Assembly: GCA_002689565.1 (NCBI GenBank) | Contig: NZGQ01000050.1 | Location: 1 to 8,353, forward strand | DNA: 8,353 nucleotides | Direction of reading: 5' to 3' | Origin: Methanobacteriota archaeon | GTDB lineage: Archaea; Thermoplasmatota; Poseidoniia; Poseidoniales; Poseidoniaceae | Shown: positions 1-6,498 of the stretch, one piece after another | Layout: every line of letters begins with the position of its first letter | How positions within the stretch are numbered: the stretch's first letter is position 1 | Notes under the pieces: generated by a model | Databases searched by the model: none | What the model saw: the letters and a program-made list of their open reading frames with translations, nothing else | Told to the model about the DNA's origin: nothing | Made by a program: the position numbers and the translations under genes

Positions 1-2
1 AC

Positions 3-665
3 ACCACTACGAATATGATTAAAAATGTTGAAAATGATATCTACAATGGAATATTTTTCCACAGAGTGATAGATGATTTCGTAACTCAAGCAGGTGATCC
101 AACTTGCAAAACTATTGGCGTTTATCCAGCAACTAGTCTCGAATGTGGAAGTGGTGGAACAGGCGAAACTGTTGACATGGAACACAATGAGAATCTGTCG
201 CATGTAGATGGAGCGATTGGCATGGCTCGCAGTCAAGATCCTGATAGCGCAGATTCACAGTGGTATATCGCTGAAACAGAAGCTCATGGCTTAGACCCTG
301 AAAATCGTGAGGATGAGGGTTATGTAACATTCGGAATAGTTCGGAATGGAATGAGCCACGTCCGTGCAATCGCAACCGTTCCAACTACAGATGACCCTTC
401 TGGTGAAGAAGTGGTAGTCAATCCTGCTTCTTCGGCCGGACGCCCGATTTGGGAAGTCCACATTTCTAATGTGGAGATGATTGGCGTTATTCCTTACGTG
501 GATGAGGAGCCCTCAGAAGATGAAGCTCAGTCATTTTTGGCAACTACAGCAGGAAAAGTGACAATCTCACTCGTATTGATTGTATTGGGTGTTGCTGGTT
601 ACGTATTCTATGCCGGAAATAGAATTGATGAGCCAGATGCGATCTTGTTGGATGATGAAAGTTAA
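3..665 (+). CDS. Cyclophilin-type peptidyl-prolyl cis-trans isomerase, C-terminally membrane-anchored (5' partial)
   Basis: Cyclophilins catalyse cis-trans isomerisation of peptide bonds before proline and assist protein folding. The reading frame is open to the left edge, and the codons before the first ATG (position 15) already read like cyclophilin sequence, so the true start lies outside the window. Visible family blocks are FFHRVIDDFVTQAGDP, with the catalytic Arg of FHR and the conserved Phe and Gln, then GAIGMARSQDPDSADSQWYI, where the usual SQFFI Phe is Trp, then GYVTFGIVRNGM. Between GDP and the next block is a short insert with two cysteines (codons at 105 and 144), possibly a disulfide. 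After the domain comes an acidic linker, a hydrophobic helix of about 19-20 residues (558-614) and a short acidic tail. The domain is probably tethered outside the membrane, but the N-terminus that would settle topology is missing. The stop overlaps that of the convergent gene. Family call is secure; topology is inferred. Confidence 0.9.
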   Translation, partial: TTTNMIKNVENDIYNGIFFHRVIDDFVTQAGDPTCKTIGVYPATSLECGSGGTGETVDMEHNENLSHVDGAIGMARSQDPDSADSQWYIAETEAHGLDPENREDEGYVTFGIVRNGMSHVRAIATVPTTDDPSGEEVVVNPASSAGRPIWEVHISNVEMIGVIPYVDEEPSEDEAQSFLATTAGKVTISLVLIVLGVAGYVFYAGNRIDEPDAILLDDES

Positions 666-1636
666 TCAAACTCTAGATCTAGAACTACATGCATTATGTG
701 CGGGCTGTATTTCTTGACGATTTCTAAGTGTAGAGCAATTACATTTTTTCCTGATGCTGTAGAGAACCATTCAGTGGTTTTCTTGGACCAATCCTCTATT
801 TCGTCTTCATGTACATTCATATGAACATGAATCATTCCCCCAGAATCCTTCAGGCAGCGGATTGCGCTTGCCCAAGAGTTCATTGATGAAGGAATCAGGC
901 CTAGTATTACTCTATCTGCAACACCTCTCAACTCTTTCATGCTCACTCTATTGTCGCCTGTATGGATAGTGCATCTTTCGCTAACACCATTTCTTGCTAA
1001 TCCTTTTTCTAAGGCGATTATGCTATGCGGATTTATTTCACAAGCGTGTACTTGCTTAGCTTTTCCATGAACTAAAAGTTGCAATGTGTAATACCCAATT
1101 CCACAAAAAGCGTCGACAATTGTCTCTCCCTCTGCCTGAATTTCACCCATACGCCTTCTCTCTGTGACATTTCCTGAAGAGAACATCACTTCTGTTGCAT
1201 CAAATTCGTATTCAACGTAGTTTTCTCTATGAACGACCCACCCATCGTCTCCATGTACCAATTCAAGTTGAGATTTTCTAGTGACTCCTGGGTCGATTTC
1301 GTTCTGAATTCCGATCTTATTAGATTGTAAAATTCCAGCCACTTTTTCTAGAGGCCATTGAGATGTATCTGTGCCTTGTGGGAAGATGACCATGTCACCT
1401 AATTTTTCCCAGCGCTTTGGTGGTTGAGGCAATATTTCGGCCAATTGATTGTGCGGGTTGTGTTTCTCAACTTCTTGGAAATCAATTTCCAAATCTCCTT
1501 CTAGGACAGGAATAGCAATTTTATCACCTACTGGCATGGGTTTTAGACTTTGATTTAGCAGACCGCTTTTCTTCAATCGTTCGTATTCAGAAGGCGCCTC
1601 ATCTCGATTACACAAGTGTGCATAAGAGGTAGGCAT
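662..1636 (-). CDS. taw2: tRNA(Phe) wyosine-synthesis 3-amino-3-carboxypropyl transferase Taw2/TYW2
   Basis: Taw2/TYW2 moves the 3-amino-3-carboxypropyl group of S-adenosylmethionine onto the tricyclic base imG-14 at position 37 of tRNA(Phe). It acts after Trm5 (m1G37) and Taw1, and the modification protects the reading frame. The protein has 324 residues. The C-terminal half is a class I methyltransferase fold: FSSGNVTERRR (about 152-162), SAM-binding motif I DAFCGIGYYTL (175-185), HACEINPHSIIAL (197-209), NGV.ERC.IH.GDNR (216-230), then LGLIPSS (245-251) and GGMIHVHMNVH (266-276). The HACE-NP and LGLIPSS blocks match TYW2 rather than the paralogue Trm5, which has an NPP-type motif there. 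The N-terminal part, with LGDMVIFP near 79-86, resembles the TYW2/Trm5 N-terminal domain. The ATG at 1636 is the natural start and has a TATA-like element 25-31 bases upstream, which suits a leaderless mRNA. Taw1, Trm5 and Taw3 genes are not in view. Confidence 0.92.
   Translation of the reverse strand: MPTSYAHLCNRDEAPSEYERLKKSGLLNQSLKPMPVGDKIAIPVLEGDLEIDFQEVEKHNPHNQLAEILPQPPKRWEKLGDMVIFPQGTDTSQWPLEKVAGILQSNKIGIQNEIDPGVTRKSQLELVHGDDGWVVHRENYVEYEFDATEVMFSSGNVTERRRMGEIQAEGETIVDAFCGIGYYTLQLLVHGKAKQVHACEINPHSIIALEKGLARNGVSERCTIHTGDNRVSMKELRGVADRVILGLIPSSMNSWASAIRCLKDSGGMIHVHMNVHEDEIEDWSKKTTEWFSTASGKNVIALHLEIVKKYSPHIMHVVLDLEFD
672..683. repeat. Perfect 12-bp palindrome just past the cyclophilin stop codon
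   Basis: TCTAGATCTAGA is its own reverse complement and also two tandem copies of TCTAGA. It begins six bases after the + strand stop and lies within the last codons of taw2 on the minus strand, where it encodes Leu-Asp-Leu. It could take part in transcript 3' end formation, or it could be chance codon choice. Confidence 0.5.
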
Positions 1637-1694
1637 GAATTACTCCATGAGGCAAACCATGTTAAATGTCCCAGTATACAGGATGTATGATAGC
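1637..1694. promoter_or_regulatory. Divergent promoter region between taw2 and the surface-protein gene, with TATA-like element
   Basis: Only 58 bp separate the taw2 start codon from the preferred surface-protein start. The element GTTAAAT at 1661-1667 reads ATTTAAC on the minus strand, 25-31 bases before the taw2 ATG, where an archaeal TATA box would sit for a leaderless transcript. The same near-symmetric TTAA core lies 28-34 bases before the ATG at 1695, so it could serve both directions. No Shine-Dalgarno sequence is apparent for either gene. This is inferred from spacing and composition only. Confidence 0.35.
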
Positions 1695-4691
1695 ATGTAC
1701 CGGAGGATAGCATTTTCTTTGATTTTCATCTTTGTTATTTCCGTTATTGCTCCTTTAGCAAGCGCAACTGGTATGCAAAGTTGTGCGATAAATGGCGGAA
1801 CTTGTGACACTTGGGACAAGGCTGATGACGGAACAGAAAATCAACCGGATTGGGTTGAAGGGGTCTATGAATTCGATTTAGTTGACACTTCAACAATTGA
1901 AATGGAAATGACCTGGGCTTTGAGAGAATTCAATCGTACAGTATTGGGTGAGATACCCGGAGGGCAATTGGCTTTAGCCGCTGAGGGGCTTAGCCCTCAA
2001 GACGGCGCTCCTGCGGATTTGATTAGAAATTATTTCGATACCACAACAACTGCAGGTGGTCCAACAGTCAAAGAAAAATTGATTTTGGAGGTTAATGATA
2101 CCATTGAGGATTTGTTGGACAGTGGTTTTGGAACAGTAAACTCGATACAATCTAGTTACACGAATTCGATATCTAATTCGGGAATAACAACAACTTGCAC
2201 TGACGATCCTGGTATGGATACAGCTTCAGAAGCAGGATTGTCGAACAATGTATTCGATCCTCCGATTTGCTTCTCAGTTACTGCTAATGTTAGTTTATCT
2301 ACATCAACCTTCAACTTGGGTAGCGTTGATTCTTTGACCCTTGAGAGGGTATATCGCGGCATGCTTGTGATGGGTTCAGACATAACATCATCGTTCGATT
2401 TGTTCAGTGACCCGGGCCACAATTCTGTATTCGTAATCAATCCTCCAGATTTCGCAACCGTGAAGTCTGTAGACCCAACAGGAATCCAAGTCATCAAGCA
2501 AGGTTCTCCTTCTTACATGGCCGCTCAATGGGGTATTGACAATCTTGATGCACCACTAAATGGTGAGAGAATTAACCAGGAAGTTAGTGTTGAAATCGGC
2601 CATAGGAATTCTACTCAAACAAGCAGCGTTGCGATTTATCCTGAAGATATTGGAACTACTCTTCGAGTGACTCTCGATATGTCAGATGAAGACTCTGTTT
2701 GGGTCAGTGTAGTTGCAGGTATCAATCATATCGATGAATCTACAATGAGTGATTGGGGTATATCGCTTGTTGATGTGACAGAGAATGCAAAGATACCCTG
2801 GGTGACTTCCGACGGCATAAGGTTAGCATATCAAAATGATTTAGTTGAACTTGATAATTTCACAGATAATTTCCCAATGGATTTGATTGGTGATGCTATC
2901 GAGGATGCAGTGCCTAGTGTAGGAGATGTATCAATCAGTACCCCATCTTGGGTTTCAACATCTCAATCTCTTGGAATCGAACCAGTCGGTGGGCTAAACC
3001 ACACTCACGTGTCTTGTCCCGAAACACTACCACCTGGCACCCCGGTTAACTACTGTATCGAGGGTCCTAATGCGATGGATGGCAGCCATCCGATCTATCT
3101 CAGGGCAACTTCAAACACATTCCAATTAAGAATGCTGGATTTAATCAAACAGGAAGTAGATGATTCAACAGGAATCTTGGATGCAATTGAAGAGACAGAC
3201 TTCCAGAGGTTGCTTGATTCTGGATTGACAATCGATACCGAATTTGGTCAAGATTTGCTTCAAGACATGATTCCCGAAGACCTTCCTCCTACAGAATTGA
3301 CAATGGAACTGATTCTGCCACAATGGCTTTCCACAGCAACAGGAGACGGCTCGATTACATTAGTTGAGAGAACCTATGGCGAGGATGAATTATCAATCTC
3401 TATTGCCGACCCGGGCGCGTATAATCCACGACACGCAATTCTCAATTCAAACGGTGATGTAATTTGCTCTGCTGATGAAGCGGATTGGTCTTGTATCGAT
3501 TTAGATGTAGAACTGGATGTTAGTGATTTAGATTTCAATGAATGGGGGCCGAGTATTGACCTAACAGCGTCCTTTGAAGCTACTGTTGACGTATACAGAA
3601 TCAAGATTCCAGATGAGGTTCTAGATGAACTAAAGAAAGATAATACAACCGTAAGTTTAGAGGTTATACCTTCAGATCTTTTACGTCTTGGATTTGATAT
3701 TGCAGGTAGAGTCGCAGAGCCTTTATCACGAGATGTTGATCTGGGTGAAGGCGAAGAATTTGAGTTCGATTACACAGCCGAAAGTTTCGAAGAACTGGTC
3801 AGTGAAATTGGTGAAGGATTAACAGAAAGGTTACATGATTCAGCTGAAGAAATTAGCGATGATGAGGAAGGAGTGGAAATGGATCTTTCCGGAATCCAGG
3901 TGATTACATCTTTGGAAAATCTTGGTGGCATTGGTACTTCGATTGGAGATGAAACACCGATTAGATTGTCGGTAAGGATTCCAGAATTCACACTCGAAGC
4001 GGGTGTTACAAATGGCTGGAATGGAATCTTAGACGGTGAACCAACAATTGGTGTTGTAACAGCACTACAATCTCCAATAATTAACGCTGCAGAGATATTT
4101 CAAAACCTAATCACAAATCTTGGAGTTCAGTTTTTGCAAATGGGCGGTTCCGGAATTAATCTAGATAATAACGGAGATCCTTTCCAAATGAGCATTGAAT
4201 CTACTGATTTAGAATTGAATGAAGAAACAGAATCTGATTTGCGCGGGGAGGTTACTTTCACCCTTCCTGATGGAATTACCTTGGAAAATTTCCAAACAGC
4301 AAATGGTTGGGAAAAGATAGAGGATGCCGATGGTAGACAAAAAATCACTTTATCTCTCGAATCACTTACTGCCGGTGACGAGGTTTCGTTTAGCGTCAAG
4401 GTTTCTTATTGGTACATCTTTACACAGATTTGGATTTATCCAACGCTTCTTTTGTCGCTGATAGTTTGGAGAGTTCGTGCAAGACGAAAAAAGAAAAAGC
4501 GCAAAAAAGAACTTGCTGCTGCTGCTGAAACTAAAGTGATCTCGACAGGCTCAGACAAAGGAGGATTGTCAGATACAGACTTCGCAGCATTGAGTGCAGG
4601 CTACGACCCTTCTGCTCCAAGTAGTGGTAATTTCGATCTTTATGCTGAAGATAGCGATTTAGCTATGTATAAGGATGAGCCTTGGAATTAA
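1695..4691 (+). CDS. Large secreted, single-pass membrane-anchored surface protein of unknown family
   Basis: I do not recognise this family. From the ATG at 1695 the protein has 998 residues. It begins with a signal peptide: Met-Tyr-Arg-Arg, a hydrophobic core, then PLASA with likely cleavage after residue 24. A long acidic ectodomain follows, rich in beta-prone segments and Asp/Glu, with seven Asn-X-Ser/Thr sequons. Its eight cysteines fall in four local pairs (30/37, 168/192, 441/454, 591/600), suggesting disulfides. One hydrophobic helix lies near residues 906-925, followed by a strongly basic stop-transfer patch (RRKKKKRKK) and a cytoplasmic tail of about 70 residues that is Ala/Ser/Asp-rich. 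In-frame ATGs also occur at 1635 and 1683. I chose 1695 because it gives a standard short signal peptide and leaves room for a divergent promoter; the 1635 start would add 20 residues and overlap the taw2 start codon. The ectodomain is probably on the cell surface. Its role (envelope, adhesion, sensing) is unknown. Confidence 0.85.
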   Translation: MYRRIAFSLIFIFVISVIAPLASATGMQSCAINGGTCDTWDKADDGTENQPDWVEGVYEFDLVDTSTIEMEMTWALREFNRTVLGEIPGGQLALAAEGLSPQDGAPADLIRNYFDTTTTAGGPTVKEKLILEVNDTIEDLLDSGFGTVNSIQSSYTNSISNSGITTTCTDDPGMDTASEAGLSNNVFDPPICFSVTANVSLSTSTFNLGSVDSLTLERVYRGMLVMGSDITSSFDLFSDPGHNSVFVINPPDFATVKSVDPTGIQVIKQGSPSYMAAQWGIDNLDAPLNGERINQEVSVEIGHRNSTQTSSVAIYPEDIGTTLRVTLDMSDEDSVWVSVVAGINHIDESTMSDWGISLVDVTENAKIPWVTSDGIRLAYQNDLVELDNFTDNFPMDLIGDAIEDAVPSVGDVSISTPSWVSTSQSLGIEPVGGLNHTHVSCPETLPPGTPVNYCIEGPNAMDGSHPIYLRATSNTFQLRMLDLIKQEVDDSTGILDAIEETDFQRLLDSGLTIDTEFGQDLLQDMIPEDLPPTELTMELILPQWLSTATGDGSITLVERTYGEDELSISIADPGAYNPRHAILNSNGDVICSADEADWSCIDLDVELDVSDLDFNEWGPSIDLTASFEATVDVYRIKIPDEVLDELKKDNTTVSLEVIPSDLLRLGFDIAGRVAEPLSRDVDLGEGEEFEFDYTAESFEELVSEIGEGLTERLHDSAEEISDDEEGVEMDLSGIQVITSLENLGGIGTSIGDETPIRLSVRIPEFTLEAGVTNGWNGILDGEPTIGVVTALQSPIINAAEIFQNLITNLGVQFLQMGGSGINLDNNGDPFQMSIESTDLELNEETESDLRGEVTFTLPDGITLENFQTANGWEKIEDADGRQKITLSLESLTAGDEVSFSVKVSYWYIFTQIWIYPTLLLSLIVWRVRARRKKKKRKKELAAAAETKVISTGSDKGGLSDTDFAALSAGYDPSAPSSGNFDLYAEDSDLAMYKDEPWN

Positions 4692-6436
4692 TGTAAAGAA
4701 TCGAAGATTCTTTGTGCTAAGGAATTCCCAATTCCTGGAACAGTTTTCAAGTCATTTACCGATGCATGCTTGATGCCTTGCCGCCCTCCAAAGTGCCTGA
4801 TTAGTAATTGCAATTTCTTTGCTCCTAAACCGCTAACACCTTGTAATGGATCAGAGAGTCTCTTTTTTGCTCGACTTTTCCTATGGAATTTGTTTACGAA
4901 ACGATGGGCTTCATCTCTTGCCTGTACAAGCACTCTTCCTCTGCGATCAAGCACGATGTCATCATGACCTTCTCTATGGATTGTCTCTTCCCGTTTTGCG
5001 AGGCTAGCTAATTCCATTTTATCACTAACTCCTTGTTTTTCCAATACATCTGCAATTATGGAAAGGTGGGTTTCACCACCATCGATTAGTAGTAAATCTG
5101 GCCAATCCTCGACCCGTTTAATCCATCTTTCAACAACTTCTTTCATCATTCGTAAGTCGTCCATTGCATCTCCTTTGACAGTGTAAGTCCTGTATTCTTT
5201 CTTCGATGGCTTTCCGTTCCTAAGGCAAATACTAGCACCTACTCTTGAATCTCCTAGCAACTGCGCCATGTCAAAGCAAACTATGTGGTTCAATGAATCC
5301 ATAGAAAGTAGAATTGCGGCATCATCAGCGGCTCTCTGTTCTAGAGACCCAGACGTCTTGTTTGCTAATCTTTCAACTTGCATACGCGCATTTTGTTTGG
5401 CAAGTTTTGTCAATGTGACAAAATCTCCTCGCTTGGGGACTCTAACATCAACACTACTCCCTCTTCTATCATTCAACCATTCTTGAATTGTACTTGAAAT
5501 TGGAATGGGGCATAGCAAGATTTTGGGAGGTCTTCTATTGGTGTAATGCTCTACAATAAATCTAGAGATAGAATCTCCCTCATCGCCTCGATGAATTAGA
5601 GGCCATGATTCTTGACCCTTAATTTCTCCATCATCTGCATGTATCACTACAATCGCTGCTAAATCTCCTTTAACTCCGATTCCGATTGCGTCACATTCAC
5701 GGTAAACTTTGGACAAGATTACTTGTTGGCTAGTGACCAATCTTACGGCCTTGATCATGTCTCTGATTGAAGCAGCCTCTTCATAATCTTGAGATTTTGA
5801 GAAGTCATCCATTTCCTTAGCCAACTCCTCGATTAGTTCACTGGCATCCCCGTTCAAAACTCTCCTCACATTACTAACGAGTTGAGGATAGCCTTCTGGG
5901 TCGACGCATGGCCCCCTGCAAAGGCCAATATGGCTGGCCAAACAACCATCTTTACCATGGCAATCCTTATCTCGAATTCCGAAATGTCTTCGCAGTAGTT
6001 GAACTACCTGTTTTGCAGCAGCAGCATTAGGAAAAGGTCCCCATCTCCAAGATTCCTTTGGAGGATGTCTGGTGTACATTATCCTCGGATATTTTTCCTT
6101 GGTCAAAGCAAGGTATGGGTAAGATTTGTCATCCTTTAGCATCGAATTATATCTTGGTCTATGTTGACGAATCAATTGTCTTTCTAGGATAAGAGCTTCA
6201 TGAGGTGAATTTGTTACAATACATTCTATGTCATCGGAATTCCTGACTAAATCAGGAATCATCGCACGATCTGGATTTGATGAAAAATAAGAACGAATTC
6301 TTTGAGATAAAACAGTGGCTTTGCCTACGTAAAGCACCCTTTCTTGAGAATTCCTAAACAGGTAAACTCCAGGCTTTGCCGGCAAATCCACCTTGTCAAG
6401 TGTCACCGGCATGTTTGGTTTGTAGCGCCATTCCAT
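4688..6436 (-). CDS. uvrC: UvrABC system protein C (excinuclease ABC subunit C)
   Basis: UvrC makes the 3' and 5' incisions around bulky DNA lesions after UvrA/UvrB recognition. From the ATG at 6436 it has 582 residues, a normal length. Domains in order: GIY-YIG nuclease (about 20-100; PGVYLF, LYVGKA, conserved Arg46 and Glu85 before RQLIRQHRPRYN); a four-cysteine block C-x5-C-x7-C-x3-C (159, 165, 173, 177), matching the position of the Fe-S ligands reported for E. coli UvrC; a UVR helix hairpin that contacts UvrB (about 198-231); the RNase H-like endonuclease with catalytic Asp389 (CFDMAQ), Asp452 (LLIDGGE) and His511 (DEAHRF); and tandem helix-hairpin-helix motifs (VSGLGAKK, VPGIGNSLA) at the C-terminus. 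Alternative starts are ATG 6412, just before the GIY-YIG domain, and TTG 6466. The gene is intact. No uvrA or uvrB is in view. In archaea this system is generally attributed to acquisition from bacteria. Confidence 0.96.
   Translation of the reverse strand: MEWRYKPNMPVTLDKVDLPAKPGVYLFRNSQERVLYVGKATVLSQRIRSYFSSNPDRAMIPDLVRNSDDIECIVTNSPHEALILERQLIRQHRPRYNSMLKDDKSYPYLALTKEKYPRIMYTRHPPKESWRWGPFPNAAAAKQVVQLLRRHFGIRDKDCHGKDGCLASHIGLCRGPCVDPEGYPQLVSNVRRVLNGDASELIEELAKEMDDFSKSQDYEEAASIRDMIKAVRLVTSQQVILSKVYRECDAIGIGVKGDLAAIVVIHADDGEIKGQESWPLIHRGDEGDSISRFIVEHYTNRRPPKILLCPIPISSTIQEWLNDRRGSSVDVRVPKRGDFVTLTKLAKQNARMQVERLANKTSGSLEQRAADDAAILLSMDSLNHIVCFDMAQLLGDSRVGASICLRNGKPSKKEYRTYTVKGDAMDDLRMMKEVVERWIKRVEDWPDLLLIDGGETHLSIIADVLEKQGVSDKMELASLAKREETIHREGHDDIVLDRRGRVLVQARDEAHRFVNKFHRKSRAKKRLSDPLQGVSGLGAKKLQLLIRHFGGRQGIKHASVNDLKTVPGIGNSLAQRIFDSLH
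4695..4713. repeat. Perfect 8-bp inverted repeat, 3-nt loop, just past the surface-protein stop codon
   Basis: AAAGAATC, a GAA spacer, then GATTCTTT make a perfect hairpin that begins four bases after the TAA at 4689-4691 and ends in TTT. It overlaps the last codons of uvrC on the other strand (Arg-Ile-Phe-Asp-Ser-Leu). Together with the next hairpin it may be a 3' end or terminator structure for the + strand mRNA, although archaeal termination depends mainly on T-rich tracts. Confidence 0.5.
4720..4736. repeat. Perfect 7-bp inverted repeat, 3-nt loop, second hairpin at the convergent junction
   Basis: AGGAATT, a CCC spacer, then AATTCCT form a second perfect hairpin six bases beyond the first. 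On the minus strand it lies in the GIGNS codons of the last UvrC helix-hairpin-helix motif, so protein constraint alone may explain part of it. Confidence 0.45.
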
Positions 6437-6498
6437 CAAGAATACATCGCAATCATGGAAGGGCAAGAAACATCATTGATGAGTGCTACCAGACAACT
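6437..6498. promoter_or_regulatory. Divergent intergenic region between uvrC and the wHTH-STAND gene
   Basis: These 62 bp must carry the promoters of both flanking genes, since each is the first gene on its strand. I see no convincing TATA box at the expected distance on the plus strand. On the minus strand a GATGTATT stretch near 6442-6449 would fit only if uvrC starts at ATG 6412 as a leaderless message. No clear operator repeat for the adjacent DNA-binding protein was found. Confidence 0.25.

Noticed and set aside
744..749. Run of six T on the + strand as an archaeal terminator for the cyclophilin gene
   Set aside because: It lies about 80 bases past the stop, inside taw2, and is a single short run. 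The evidence is too weak to annotate.
1634..1637. Palindrome CATG giving overlapping divergent start codons for taw2 and the surface-protein gene (ATG at 1635)
   Set aside because: Starting at 1635 puts 20 extra residues before the signal peptide and leaves no promoter space. ATG 1695 gives a typical signal peptide, so the overlap is probably only an effect of taking the longest frame.
2156..2497. Antisense open frames inside the surface-protein gene (2156-2497, 3374-3604, 3770-3991, 4127-4399, minus strand)
   Set aside because: They have low-complexity Ser/Thr-rich translations typical of the complement of Asp/Glu-rich coding sequence, with no domain features. The + strand frame is continuous and has a signal peptide and TM helix.
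4512..4528. GCT microsatellite in the surface-protein tail as a phase-variation tract
   Set aside because: There are only four GCT units and the unit is a triplet, so length change would not shift the frame.
4863..4868. Run of six T on the + strand as a terminator for the surface-protein gene
   Set aside because: It is about 170 bases past the stop and within uvrC coding sequence. The hairpins nearer the stop are better candidates.
4770..5486. Plus-strand open frames at 4770-4967 and 5268-5486 opposite uvrC
   Set aside because: They are complementary to conserved UvrC nuclease and HhH codons, and their translations show no protein-like features.
6464..6466. TTG start for uvrC, ten codons upstream
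   Set aside because: The added residues do not resemble the UvrC N-terminus, and an ATG at 6436 (or 6412) sits at the expected distance before the GIY-YIG domain.
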